Of a stretch of 64,000 nt of DNA, positions 12,193-24,082 are shown one piece after another. Position numbers and translations under genes: made by a program. Source of the stretch: Tetradesmus obliquus (Eukaryota; Chlorophyta; Chlorophyceae; Sphaeropleales; Scenedesmaceae). A model generated the notes under the pieces. That model did no database searches and was not told where the DNA came from. It worked only from the letters and a program-made list of their open reading frames with translations. Location: assembly GCA_030272155.1 (NCBI GenBank), contig CP126193.1, positions 4,154,001-4,218,000 on the forward strand, in the 5' to 3' direction. The first letter of the stretch is position 1. Each line of letters opens with the position of its first letter.

Positions 12193-13647
12193 TTAGTTGA
12201 CTGTGAATAGCTGCAGCACCTCATTCAAAATGACTCCTGCAGCAGCGCCGCCAATTGCGAGCAGCGCCACTTTGCCTCCTGGCACCATGCGCTGCGTCTG
12301 CTGCATGCTGCTGCTGCTGCTGCTGCTGCCGTATCGCGCACTCCAGGCCATGGCTGCAGGCTGGATGCCGAAGAGCGTCAGGACACCATATGTTCCTGCA
12401 AGTGCAGCCAGCACAGCATGGCAGCCGGCAGCAGTGCAAGCATACTATTGTTGCTCTAGCAGTTCTGTGAGTTAACCAGCTATGCAGGCCCTGGAAGCCC
12501 AGAGCTGTTCTTAACTGTGATGTGGGTCCATGGCGTGTGCACTGCCAGCAGATGCAGCGCACAGCATCAGCTACAGCGCAAGCAGCTCCAGCATGATGCA
12601 AACAGAGGGCATGCACCTTTGCTGCTGTGAAACACACAGCTAGCTTGCCCGAATACGGAACACAATAAAACTGGTGAATGTCAAGCTATGCTGGTCACAC
12701 GATTACACATTGTCATCACACATTGCAGCAGCGCGCACCTGCAGTGTCCAGTGCTTGCAGGAAGATGTTGGGGTTGGTCACCGCCACCACAAACTGCGCA
12801 CAGCAAAAGACAGCACAACGTAGCAGCAGCAATTGTCACAGTCGCAGCTGTTGGTGCAGGCGCACAAGATGCAATTTGCAATAGTTCATCCTGTGCACAT
12901 GGCATATGCAGCGCATGTCAGCACACATCTTGCAGACGGCCCTTGATCATGAGCATTGCACACTGCACCTGTTTGATCTCAAGCGTGCTGGTAGCAACTA
13001 GCAAAGCCTGCCACAGCGTATGTAGCACCACGCTAACCCTACGCGTGCACATACATAGCACAGCCTGTGCTGAGCGCACATGCCATACCAACACTAACAC
13101 TAAGCGCAGCAGCGCACCGGGGGCAGCAGCGTTATTGCGTACGGCAGCGGCGCCTGCCTGCCTGATGGCAGCGCCAGCGCATCTGCCAGGAAGTCTGTCA
13201 GCCCCAGGATGAAGCCGATGTAGCTGGTGGCGATGGCCAGGAAGGAGAAGCCCTGCGGCAGACCAAGGTTTGCACGAAACTAGTAACAAATGACAGTCAT
13301 TTTCACATGTGTTGCAGCACCTGCAGCTAGGTGTTCTGTTATGCATGTTGCACTTGGCCGTTCTGCGCACGGCAGCAACCACGCTCCCAGAGCTGCACCA
13401 GGGATAAGAGCTGCACTGATGGTGCGTGCCTGTGCGCTGGCCAGCGTCATCAACACACGCCTGCCAGCAAAGCACAAGTGTGGCAGGCACAGGGTACCGC
13501 TCTGTGCCTTGCAAGCCCTAAATGTGGAGCGACCAAATGCTGCTAACGTCTGCAACTGCTGGCGGCTCACCTGGATCAAAGGTGCAGCCACAGGGTTGGC
13601 TGCTGACAGGGCTGCCAGAGGGTCCTCAACACGGGACGCTACAACTG

Positions 13648-13680
<33 letters not shown>

Positions 13681-15627
13681 CACCTGCAGAGGCAACCTCA
13701 GCAAGCTGCATGAACTGTGGCTCACTACTTCTGCTGGAGGTGTAGTCAGCCAGAGCGTCTGACGACTGCATCGCTGCAGCTGGCACTGCCATAGGCTGCA
13801 CCAGCTGCCGCACCAACTGGGCGCTGCTGCTACTGCTCCCACCATGCTGGGCAGCAGCAGTCAAGAGCTTGCCATCAGCTTCTGGTGCTGCCAAGGCCAG
13901 ACTGTACACGCTTGCATCTGCATCAGCTGTGCTGCCTCCCGCAAGAAGCTGCGGCGCTGCTGGCAAGGCATCAATCTGCTGCAGCCTTGCTTGAGACAGA
14001 CTTGATGAGCTGGCACCACCAGCGGCTGTGTTGGTTGTGGATGTCTCCAGGCTTGACACCTGCACTGCTGCAATGGGCTGTGTTGCAGCTGCCAGAGATG
14101 TTACTGGCAGGCGTGCTGCGGCCCTGAGGGTATCTAGGGAGCCGAGGATTGCACCGTCCCAGGTCACAAACATGGCCCAGGGGATGGCCAGGCCTGTTGC
14201 AATAGACAGTTGAGGATGCTTTGTGTTGACACTTTGACTTGATGCCAGCAAGCTGCTGTTGCTGCCAGCATCCGCAGATGTGACAGATGGCGCCATAATG
14301 CAACATCGGCATGTGTCATCAAGCAGACTTGGCTGCACCCGCTGCAACAAAGTTGCGGGCCGCACTACCTAGCAGGTTGACAAGCTGCGGCGGCACTGCT
14401 GCTGCCAGCCCCTTTCCAAGCACCCCCACACACATGCCAGCATCCTTGCCACGCCTCACCTGCTAGCACTGCTGTCCGGATCTTCGATGCATCGCCCTCC
14501 AGTGCATTGCAGATGACCGGGATGATGTTGTGGTACACAAATGCCAGGGCCACCACTGGCAGCGTAGCTGGCACTGCAGACCAGTCGCCACCACTGGTGA
14601 GGCTGCCTGCATCAACTCCCCCGGCAGCCACTACAAGCAGCCCCTGCAGCAGGCGAAGCACCACAAGTGTACGCAGCTGTGATTCAAGTTGGACAGCTCA
14701 GGTGTGCTGCACACGGCTGAGTGGGTTTTGACGTGCGTCTGTTCTAACAGCACTTTGTGCCATCGGGGTAGCGGGAGCCAGCTGGCTAGTTGAAGCTGAT
14801 CAAAGCGTACTGCAGGAGTCACCAGCGCCACTACTGTTTCATTTCATTCTATTTGACCTCCTGATAGGTCATGGCTGATCCAGCAGCTGTCCACCAGTGA
14901 CGCCGAGCAACACCCCTACACGAGTGTAACCACTGCAGGTGTAACTACTGCAGGAGTAGCCCGGTGACACTCACCAGGAAGCTTGTCACCACCAGCGCCA
15001 CCAGCCCCGAGTTGAGCTGGTCCAGCAGCTTCTGGCTGCTGCAGTAGCACAGTGCTGCAAACGTGCCGGAGAACAGCGCAGCAGCAGGCACCAGGCCCAG
15101 CCCTGAGGCCCCAGCCACAATCTCTCCTGCCTTAGACATGTATGCCACCAGCAGCGCATAGTGCAGGAACACGTAGGCGGCAGAGGACGCCAGCGCACCC
15201 TACAGATTGAAGTGACAGGCAGCAGCAGTGCAGCAGGGGTAGGTTACACCACCCCACGCATTGGACACGGCAGGCGGCATGAGGCATGCTGCAGCTGGAC
15301 TGCCGCAGCAGCAGTTGCAGCTGCAGTCGCAAGCAGCGGCAGCCGCTCCAGCTGCTGCGGTGCTGCTCCTTTGTCACATGATGCCTCACTTTGTCACATG
15401 ATGCCTCACTTTGTCACATGATGCCTCACTTTGTCACATGATGCCTCACGGGCGCAGCAGTAACCGTAACAGAGATGACATGCAACAAACAGCATGCAAC
15501 GCGCCAGCATGCATGCGCCGCCTCACCGCCTCTCCCAGTGTTGCGCGTGCCATGGTGATGACGCTGAGCCCCGCTGCGCCCTGCTGCCGCATGATGGCCA
15601 GGTTCACCTCCGCAACAAGCAGCCCTG

Positions 15628-15665
<38 letters not shown>

Positions 15666-16889
15666 ATGTGTGACAGAAGAGCACCGGCGCCTTGTGGACC
15701 ATGGTTGACACTGGCAGTTGCTGGTGGCGATACAGACTGGCAGCCCGAGCCCTGCAGCAACTGCAATCAGCAAGCGCACTTGAGCTGCGGTTGCTGCAGG
15801 CCAGATCATAAGGCTATTGACGAGCTGGTTGGAGCTGCTTGGCAAACACAGCCGGCTAGGGGCGAGGCAGTCTTCATGCTGCTGCCACTGCTGCTCTCAG
15901 TGAATTGCAGACTGGCTATGCGCAGTTTGCACCTGTTGCAGCGCTGAACAGGCAGACGACGCTCAGAGTTGCAGCCGATGGCAAGAAACCGGCATCCTGT
16001 GTGACTGCTGGCAGTGCCTGCAGGCAAGCACCAGTTCACACGACGTAAGTTGAGGACAGCTTGGCAGCGTGGCCAGGCAGTGTCTGCATCCTTTGTGGTG
16101 CTGAATGTGGGAGGCTAACCCAGCTGCTGCTGCTGCTGCGGCTGCTGCACCTCCTGCTGTTGCTGCCCGTGATGAAGGCTGTTGTTTCTGGGTGGACAGG
16201 GACACAGGCGCAAATAACTTGCTGTGCACACGTGAGCTGTTGCTGCGATCACAGGGCCACTGCAAACTACTGCAGGTGTCACAAACTTGAAACTGCTGCA
16301 GCTGTTCTTCTCCCTCCCTATGCCAGGGGCAGCAGGCATGTGCCAGCAACATCACCCACCAGTATGCCTGCAACAAACACAGAGGTTGCAGCACATGGAC
16401 GACAGACACAAGAGAAACTCTGGTCAAACGCACTGTCACTGCTACAACTGCTGATGCGTTGCAACGGATATATTGCTGATGCTGCTGGCAATCCAGGATT
16501 CACGGACTGATCTGAGAGCTCATGTTTGGCCAGCTGCTGCATCATTCAGAGCTACAGGGGCGTTCTTACAAAGCTGCTGCAACTAGCACATGTGTTGTGC
16601 CCTACAATTCGCAGCCCCGCTGCTGGCGCTCACCTGCTCCAATGGTTGTGCCTGCCACAAGCATGGCACTGCCAAACACACTGCCTGGGTCGTGCTTGAG
16701 GTCACGGTTCAGGTTGCTGAACATGCGGCCGTCTGGCGGTTGCTGCTGCTGCTGCTGCTGCTCCGTTGGTGGTTGCTGTGCAGCTCGTGCCAGCCAAACT
16801 GGCTTGCAGACAGCAGTTGAGACATGTGGGGGCCAGCCAATGTGGCGCACTTGGCGCACACACCCATGTGTGCTTGGTACGCTGAGCAT
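12193..16889 (-). CDS. Aromatic amino acid (tryptophan/tyrosine permease family) transporter, probably plastid-targeted
   Basis: Membrane transporter for aromatic amino acids, HAAAP/Trp-Tyr permease family. Exons: 16634-16889, 16360-16367, 15933-16017, 15527-15624, 14975-15199, 14460-14643, 13571-14193, 13118-13252, 12739-12793, 12193-12395. All junctions are in phase and total 623 residues. Family signatures are MLVAGTTIGAGILALPAV (completed only by an 8-nt microexon), LAFVYHNIIPVICNALEGD, LAIPWAMFVTWDGAILGSL and SFLAIATSYIGFILGLTDFL; about 11 hydrophobic segments. The first ~55 residues lack acidic residues and are Arg/Val/Ala/Pro-containing, like a chloroplast transit peptide; an in-frame stop lies just upstream at 16908-16910, supporting ATG 16889. 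Exon 7 carries a ~160-residue Ser/Ala/Gln-rich insert between membrane helices. Bacterial TyrP/Mtr homologues are about 400 residues. Confidence 0.92.
15371..15450. repeat. Four tandem copies of a 20-nt unit
   Basis: The unit TTGTCACATGATGCCTCACT is repeated four times, the last base of the last copy differing. It lies in the permease intron between exons 4 and 5 (15200-15526). Confidence 0.95.
16360..16367 (-). other. 8-nt microexon of the permease gene
   Basis: GCATACTG on the minus strand, flanked by CAG upstream and GTGGGT downstream. It is needed to join exon 1 (ending GGA GCA G) to exon 3 (starting GCA CTG CCA) in frame, and supplies the Gly-Ile-Leu of the GAGILALP family motif. Without it exon 3 is read out of frame. 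Confidence 0.8.
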
Positions 16890-17678
16890 TGTGTGAGCGA
16901 ATGCTGCTCACAAGGGCGCCCGCTGCTGCTGCTGCTGCTGCCGCTTGTACTGCTGTTTTATTTGTTGCTGTTGCTGCTGCCACAGATCAGTTGGAATTCA
17001 AGGGCTGCTGCACTTCTGTCGTATAGAACGTGATATGTGCGCAGGCCAGCACAACTACTGCAAGTCTATAAGGCTAGGTGCAGGCCGAAAGCAGCACAGA
17101 TGCCACATCAGCAGCAGCAGAGCAGCAGCGCCTTCTCAACCTGTGCAAGCTACGTTGCCCACTGTACGGCATTGACAGGATACACAGTCGTGATCAGCTG
17201 TCAAACGCGCGCTCCAAACTGCTCAAGACGGCCAGCAACAATGGTGTCACCACGACAGACACTGGTCCCACACAACAGTTATGTAACCATCCTCTGATTC
17301 GCTGATTTGCTGATAAACAGTCCCACGTCATTCACCAAAGCAGCTTTACCGCGTATTTATTGCGTCCTTCTTCGGCAATGATAATTCCAGGTAAGAAGGT
17401 CAGTGGGCAAAGACGTGAGGTGTCGAAGCAAGTCAAAAGGCTGGTCAGGCAAACACGTTGAGTAACCAGCAAATACATTGCACATCGCTTACAGGCGCTA
17501 TCGCGGGCCCTGTCCTGTCATTGCTTTGCCATATGACGGGTCGCCCCCTTCTGAAACAGCAGCACACTCTCAGCATGCTCGCTTATATCAGGACGATTAG
17601 GCAAAACCCATGCAATACGATGAACATTACAAAAATGAACGATAGGGACTAGGCGGACCATCGCTGTGCATCGGCACG
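16890..17678. promoter_or_regulatory. Divergent promoter region, permease (-) and subtilase (+)
   Basis: A 789-base head-to-head gap between the permease ATG (16889) and the subtilase ATG (17679). It contains CTG/TTG runs at 16920-16980 and no supported coding frame. The regulatory role is inferred from geometry only. Confidence 0.5.
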
Positions 17679-19189
17679 ATGCGGCACCAGCAGCGGGCTG
17701 GCTTGTGGATTTTATATCTACTGCTAGTTCTGTTAACTCAGACACGGATCGCCTTCGCTGCCACATACCTCAGGACAGCGACCATAGATGCGGAGGACTG
17801 GACGGATCCCGTATGGTGCGCAGTGGGCTTTCTCGCCGCAGTTCGCCAGTCATTCGCATAGCTTCTATGCAGCTGAACCAGTTGGGGCTGCTTCAGCGTT
17901 CTTACGGGTGCTTTTTGCCGCTGGGCTTGCAGGCGGACCAGAAGCGGACATCACAGGAGCCTGCTGGGCACGAACGATTGCAGTGATCCCCGATGGGGCA
18001 TTTTGTGCGGCAAGGGGCAGCTTCTACTGCAGCTTGCTGAGGGTAAGCGAACCTTGCTCCCACAGACCGTGTGCCCAGCGTAGTGAAGGAACAGCCCGCT
18101 GAGCACTGCCGTTTGCTCTGCAGGTCACACTTCAGATGATAAGAAGGCCCTCCTCAGCAGCCTGCATGCAGATGGAGCGGTGATCAGTGGATACTTGCCC
18201 CGCGATACATGGCTGGTGGTGGCTCGACTGGAGGACCTCCGCAGCAGCATCTACAGCAAGCATGTACTGGTAAGCATGAGCAGACTGAGGGCACCCTGAG
18301 CAATCACACGGAGCAGAGCAGCTGCTGGTGTCCCACTCATTCTGCGCGCTGTCATGCTCAGCAGCAGCAGGGTATCCCCACCACAGTCCCAGGCCCAGGC
18401 ACATGCAGTGACACCACAGTCAGCAGCAGGGCATGCACAGCAAGCCTTGGTTACACATGCCCACTAGCTTCCACTCACGCTGTGCTTCAAACAGCACGCG
18501 GACGCGGCAGTGACGCAGCAGGTGGGGCGTACCAACAGCAGCAGCAGGGTGTGCCGCAGCTCTGAGTACCTCGCATCTTGTGCTCAAACACATTGCTATG
18601 TGCTGCTGCTGCTGCTGCCTTGCCTCTGCAGTTGCCATTCTCGCCAGAATACAAGGTGGCCCCAGAGTGGCACCCAGTGCTGCAGCTGGTGCAGCAACAG
18701 CAGCAGCAGCAGCAACAGCAGCACCTGCTCAGCAGCGACCAGCAGCGCGCAGCAGCTGCCGCGCAGCATGTGCAGCTGCACAAGCAGGTCCTGGAGCATG
18801 CACTAGTGCAGCAGCTGCAGCTGCACACCGCCAAACAGCACCACTGGCGCAGCAGAGCCGTCACAGACGCAGCCTGGGCAGATGCAGCAACAGCGCAGCT
18901 CGCAGACAACCCAGCCAAGCTGCTGGTAGGGGTAAACTTCCCTGACCTGCCAGATGCTGAGCTGCGCCGGCTGGGTGTTGATGCCTCAAGCTTCAACCCT
19001 GCGGCTGCTGCTGCTGTGGATTGGGAGGTACCGCTGTCGCAGCTGGTGGCAGATGATGGCCGCTGTCAGCACCACCGGCAGCTGTGCAAGCCTGAGCTGC
19101 TTGCCCGCAGCAGGATGGAGCTGAACATTGCAGTGTGCCCCCAGGTGAGCCCGACAATGCAATAGTTGACGCGTGCAACAGCATGGCGC

Positions 19190-19241
<52 letters not shown>

Positions 19242-19581
19242 CCTGAATCCTTCTGTGGGACTTTGCTGGAATCTGGAAGGCTTGCGCAGGTGTAGCTGCT
19301 GGATTGATCTGCGCAGCGCACACCGCAGTGCAGCAGTGGAGCAGCACCACACAGGGGCGTGCGCTGCAGCTGTTGCAATGCAGCAGCAGTTGGTTAGTGA
19401 CTGGCCTCATATGGTCTGCCGTCGTTTGCAGCAAAGCGCTGGCTATGGCAGTAGCAACTGTGGTGACCGCAATACACACCAGCACCACCATCTAAGTGGG
19501 CAGTGCAGCAGCGCCGCTGAGCATGACTGCAGCTGCAGGTGCTGGCCGTGCAACACTATCTCCAACACCGACTGACTGCCA

Positions 19582-19632
<51 letters not shown>

Positions 19633-22600
19633 AGGACCTGTCTGAGGTGCTGCACTGGCTGTCCAGCCAGGCGGCTGTGCACTGGCTGGCACCACGGCCA
19701 CGCCTGTTCCTGCAGAACTCCATCGCCAGCATGATCGTGCAGGTGGGCCCTCGCTAGCACTGCACCAATAACAGCGCGCGTCGTAGGGCAGCAGCACCAC
19801 CAGCACTTTCGTGAAACAGCAGCGCAGCCCAGGGCAGTGTCCAGAAACTGCCATGCCATAGAAGTATTGTGACGGCCGGCGCTAGCCTACCAGCAGCTTA
19901 TGGCGCATGTTCCTCAACACGCCTGCCCTGACAACCTTTTGCTGCTTTTCTCTGTTGCCAACCCTTGCTGCTGGCTCTTGCTGCCCCCTGCTGCTGCGCC
20001 CCTCTCGCGCCTTGCAGGACAATGGCGTGTCACCCAGCGCAGACTACAAGGCGCCCGACTCTCACCTTTTCTGGCAGGCAGGCCTTGACGGTAAGGGCCA
20101 AGTCATTGGCATCGGGGACTCTGGCATCGACATGAACTCCTGCTACTTCCGCGACCCCGCAAACCCCTTCAACCCTTCGCCCGACAGCAAGGAATGGATC
20201 TCGCCCAACCACCGCAAGGTGGTTTACTATTACGGCATTGCCGACACAACATTCCGGGACCAGGTTGGCCACGGCACACACACCAGCGGCACACTAGTAG
20301 GAGAAGATCCGGCTGATCCCACGAGCAAGGCCACGGGGGCGGCTAAAGGAGCCAAGGTGGCGTTTGTGGACATCAGCATGCAGCCTACGCAGGTGAATGC
20401 GCCGCAGGAGCTGGACACAGAGTACTTCCCCAAGATGTATGCGCAGGGCGCGCGCATATTCTCAGGTGAGCTTGCGGGTGTGGGCTTGGTCTGCAGCGGG
20501 ATTCTGAACCACGGGAGGCGCCGGCGCTAGTCGGTGGTGCAGCTCTGTCGCCGGCTGTCAGGACTGTTGTTGGTTCTAGGTGGCTACATATCGTGGGTGC
20601 AGAATGCAGCAGGTCCAGCAGCGACGGAAGAGCCACAGGCCGCTAAACTAGGCGTTTTATTTGTTAGGCAACGAGCTGCAAGTGTGGAGTCTGGCTTGGG
20701 CAGTCCGTGGCATGCTGCTGGCTGCGTTGCATCTGTACTGACAGCACGCTATACCTGCTGCCTGTTTTGACATATCTGCACGCAGACTCGTGGGGCTCTG
20801 GCAATGCCGAGTACGACTTCCAGTCCAGCCGTGTGGACGCGTGGCTGCACTCCAACCAGGACTGCGTGAGCCATTTTGCTGCCGGCAACTACGGAGAAAG
20901 CGATAACCTGGACACCACCATCACCTCGCCAGCTGTGGCCAAGAACGTCGTCACTGTAGGGGCCACTAAATCCCTGCAGCCCGACTACCTCAGCCAAACC
21001 ATTGCGCCCGTGTTTTTGATGTCGGTGGAGGTCAAGCGTGCCGGAAAGGCCCCGCAATACATCAGTGTGCGGCTTGTTAAGGCAGACTTTGGGGGAGATG
21101 GTACAGCATTATCTGGCAAGGGCCTGAAGATGGTCCGGGCATCGCCGCCGACTGCATGCGGCTCGCTTGATGATGCCGGCAGCGGCAAGTACAAGGACGC
21201 GATCGTGCTGGCGCGCAGGGGCACCTGCTTTTTCTCGGAGAAGATGTCTGCCGGCACTGCTGCGGGCGCTGCTGCCGTGGTGGTCGTGAACGACAGGTGC
21301 GGCACGGGACTGGGTGCATGGGCCATGTCAGCTTTTGCATGGCGGCTGCTAGCAGGTGGCGGCCGCATTATATGCTGTCAAAAGCAGCAGGCAAATATGA
21401 ATGTTGCACCAGTGCTGATCATAGCAACATGTGGCGCCTCCCACAGCATGATATACACAGTACGCTCGACTCTGCCGTCTTGCCTGTGGTAATGTGCACT
21501 GACATGCAGCGCGCTCTGCTCGCCTGCCCCTCACATCCTCTTCTTCTCCACCTGCCAGGGCTGGCGGCTACTTCAAGATGGATGCACAGGACGGCCAGTT
21601 CACGCAGGGCGCCACACCCATCAGCCTGCTGGCTGTCACGCAGCGCATGGGTGATGAGCTGTGGAGCCTCTTCGACAACGCAGACTCCATCGCAGCCACC
21701 ATCGAGCGCTACACAGACACCTGGGAAGCCTTTGAAGACATCGCCGCCTTCTCGTCATTCGGCCCTGCCAAAGACGGCCGCATCAAGCCTGACGTGGTGT
21801 GTCCTGGCGAGCTTGCGTCCGCATCGAGCGGGCAAACTGCGGTGTCCACAGATCAGCAGACGTGCCAGATCGGGCGCAAGTCCGGCACAAGCATGGCCAC
21901 ACCCATGGTTGCAGGACATGCGGCAATCATCCGGCAGTACTTTATGGATGGCTTCTATCCGAGTGGTGCTGGCAAGGCTGCGGATGCACACACGCCGTCC
22001 GGGCCACTGATAAAGGCTGTTATGATGGGCGGTGCATGTGATATGAAGGGCAATACAGAGGCATACCTACCCCTGGAGGACTCCCCCAGTATGAGGCAGG
22101 GCTTTGGGCGGCTGTGTTTGTGCAGCTCACTGAAGCTGGCCAGCAAGTGCAACACCAATTTGCAGGTAGTGGATCGCGCCGTCATCAAAGATAAGGAGAC
22201 ACACAAGTACTGCCTGCGATCAACAGGCGGTGATGTGCGCGTGATGCTCGTGTGGTATGATCCACCTGCAGCGATCAGCACCGGCGACGGCTCAAGCTCC
22301 ACACTGATCAATGATCTGGATCTGGCTGTTACATCGGCCGGAATGGGCGGCCAGACCCTGCTGGGAAATCACGGACAAACCAAGGACTCCCGCAACACAG
22401 CGGAGCGCGTGTGGCTGCGCAACGTGCCAGCTGGTGGACTGGAGATCACTGTGACTGCATCAATCAATGTGCCAGACGGCACGCCGCAGAACTACTCGCT
22501 GGTGGTTCAGGGTGCGTTTGCGGGTGAGCTAGCCAGCCCCTTCAACCCGGATGCTGCTGCAAAGGCAGCAGCGCCAGGCGCCTGCCCCGCGCAGCAGATG

Positions 22601-24082
22601 CAGTCCTCTGCAGCAGCTACAGCACCCACAGCAACAGCGGCGCCACTCACCACCGCAGTGCTACCTGCAAACCTCACAGCAGATCCTGTGAAAGAGTCTG
22701 CAGCAGCGCCAGGTGCAGTGGACATGAGTGCGGCACGCGCACAAGACCCAAGCTCAGCCGCTACATCACCCAATGCAGCAGCAGGCGTAGGCTCGGCGTC
22801 CCCGGCTGCTGATGCTACTGCAGCCTCACCATCTCCCTCTCCAGGAGTCAACAGCAGCGCACTGGTTGACATGCTTATCAGCACAATGACAACACCCTCG
22901 GCATCTCCAGCTCCACAAGGCAGGCGTCTCACATGGATCCCCAGCCCCCCACCTGCAATGACAGTACGCGTGCCAGCCCGCATCTGTAACTGGCTGTCAG
23001 CAGCGGGCCTCGCTCCCGAGCACAACTATGCACTCGAGAGCGACCGCGTCATGGCGGTTCCTATGGGTGCAGCCGTGGTTGTGGGCAGCTGCCTGCTGTT
23101 GATGCTGGTAGCGCTGATTGTGGCTCCCTCAATGCGGCGCTATAACATTGGCCGCAGCACGAGCTTGACGTCAGCGCTGCACGAAGACTGCATGGCATCA
23201 CGCAAGCGGCGCGAGACAGACGACGTGCTGCTGGAGCACCTGCTGCCAGAAGGCGTGGATGTAGTAGCAGCAGCAGCAGCAGCAGCGCCGGGAGGGGCCA
23301 GCCGCAGCAGCAGCAGCACCAGGAGCTCAAAGCAGGCCAACAGCAGCGCCCCCAGCTGCAGCGGCACCAGCAGTAGTGAGCCCAGCACGCCCACGTCACC
23401 CAGGCAGCTGCGCTGCCAGAGCCAATGCGGCAGCAGCTCCAACAAACACGGCCCAATGTCACCCACATGGCCTGGCAACAACCTGCTGCCTAGCGCTGGC
23501 TCCTGCCCTAGCTCCTTTGCCTTTGCAAACTCTGCGCAGCAGCAGCCAGATGCAGCGGCCATTACAATGTCGGGCTACATGGACGCAGCTGATCACGCCG
23601 GCGGCAGCAGCTTCAGCTTTAGCCGCATGCTAGATGGCTCTGCAGCGCCAACAGCAGCAGCGCAAGGCGCTGGCAGGTTCTACAGCCGCAGCCTCAGCTG
23701 TGCGGCTGGCCAGGCTCAGCAGCATACCGTGCTGCCAGCCTGGCTGGTGACAATGTCAGCAGGTCAGGACGCGCAGCAGCAGCAGCAATGCCCCCGCTCA
23801 CTCAGCGCGCCAGGCGTACCCTCACACACAACCTGGCAGCAGCAGCAGCAGCAGCAGGGAGGAGGTGGCATGCTGCAGGACAGGAGCGCGCCGCTGCTGT
23901 CACAGCAGCAGCAGCCGGCTGTGAGGACCGTGCGGCGCTCCAGCAGCTTCACTGTGGCGCTAGGCAGCAAGCAGCTGCAGCAGCAGCAGCAACAGCAGCG
24001 TGCGGAGCTGACGGCCGCAGGGCTGCTAATGCGGCATGATGCTGAGATGCCGCGCGACCAGCAGGACTTCAGCCACAGCTGA
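17679..24082 (+). CDS. Subtilisin-like serine protease, membrane-anchored, with PA domain
   Basis: S8 endopeptidase resembling the KP-43/kumamolisin-like branch. ATG 17679 opens a signal peptide (hydrophobic LWILYLLLVLLTQTRIAFA). In-phase exons: 17933-18042, 18124-18269, 18632-19144, 19635-19742, 20018-20465, 20786-21296, 21559-24082. The prodomain contains GAVISGYLPRDTWLV and AAVHWLAPRPRL. The triad is Asp in VIGIGDSGID (codon 20117), His in GHGTHTSG (20270) and Ser in KSGTSMATPM (21890). A protease-associated insert (ARRGTCFFSEKM, AAAVVVVNDR) splits the catalytic domain. A beta-rich C-terminal domain (PPC-like, about 22150-22510), a Pro/Ala/Ser linker, one transmembrane helix (VVVGSCLLLMLVALIVAP) and a ~330-residue Ser/Gln-rich tail follow. 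Unresolved: exon 1 must end two bases into a codon, and the good donor GTATGG after CGGATCCC is phase 0, so a small exon may be missing. It probably acts at the cell surface or in an endomembrane lumen. Confidence 0.92.
19191..19238 (+). repeat. (CAG)16 run in a subtilase intron
   Basis: Sixteen perfect CAG units, 46 bases inside the intron that follows the exon ending at 19144. It is the exact complement in length and sequence of the (CTG)16 at the 3' end of the same intron. Confidence 0.95.
19584..19631 (+). repeat. (CTG)16 run abutting a 3' splice site
   Basis: Sixteen perfect CTG units followed by CAG and the exon GACCTGTCTGAG. Read as coding it would be a poly-leucine stretch. The intronic reading is preferred because the upstream exon joins directly to DLSEVLHWLSSQAAVHW in frame. 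Confidence 0.85.

Noticed and set aside
15371..15450. CRISPR-like short repeats
   Set aside because: Copies abut with no spacers and lie in a nuclear intron; it is a minisatellite.
19550..19634. Coding exon with poly-leucine ahead of DLSEVLHW in the subtilase
   Set aside because: The upstream exon joins in phase directly to GACCTGTCTGAG, prodomain similarity starts there, and a 16-Leu run in a prodomain is implausible.
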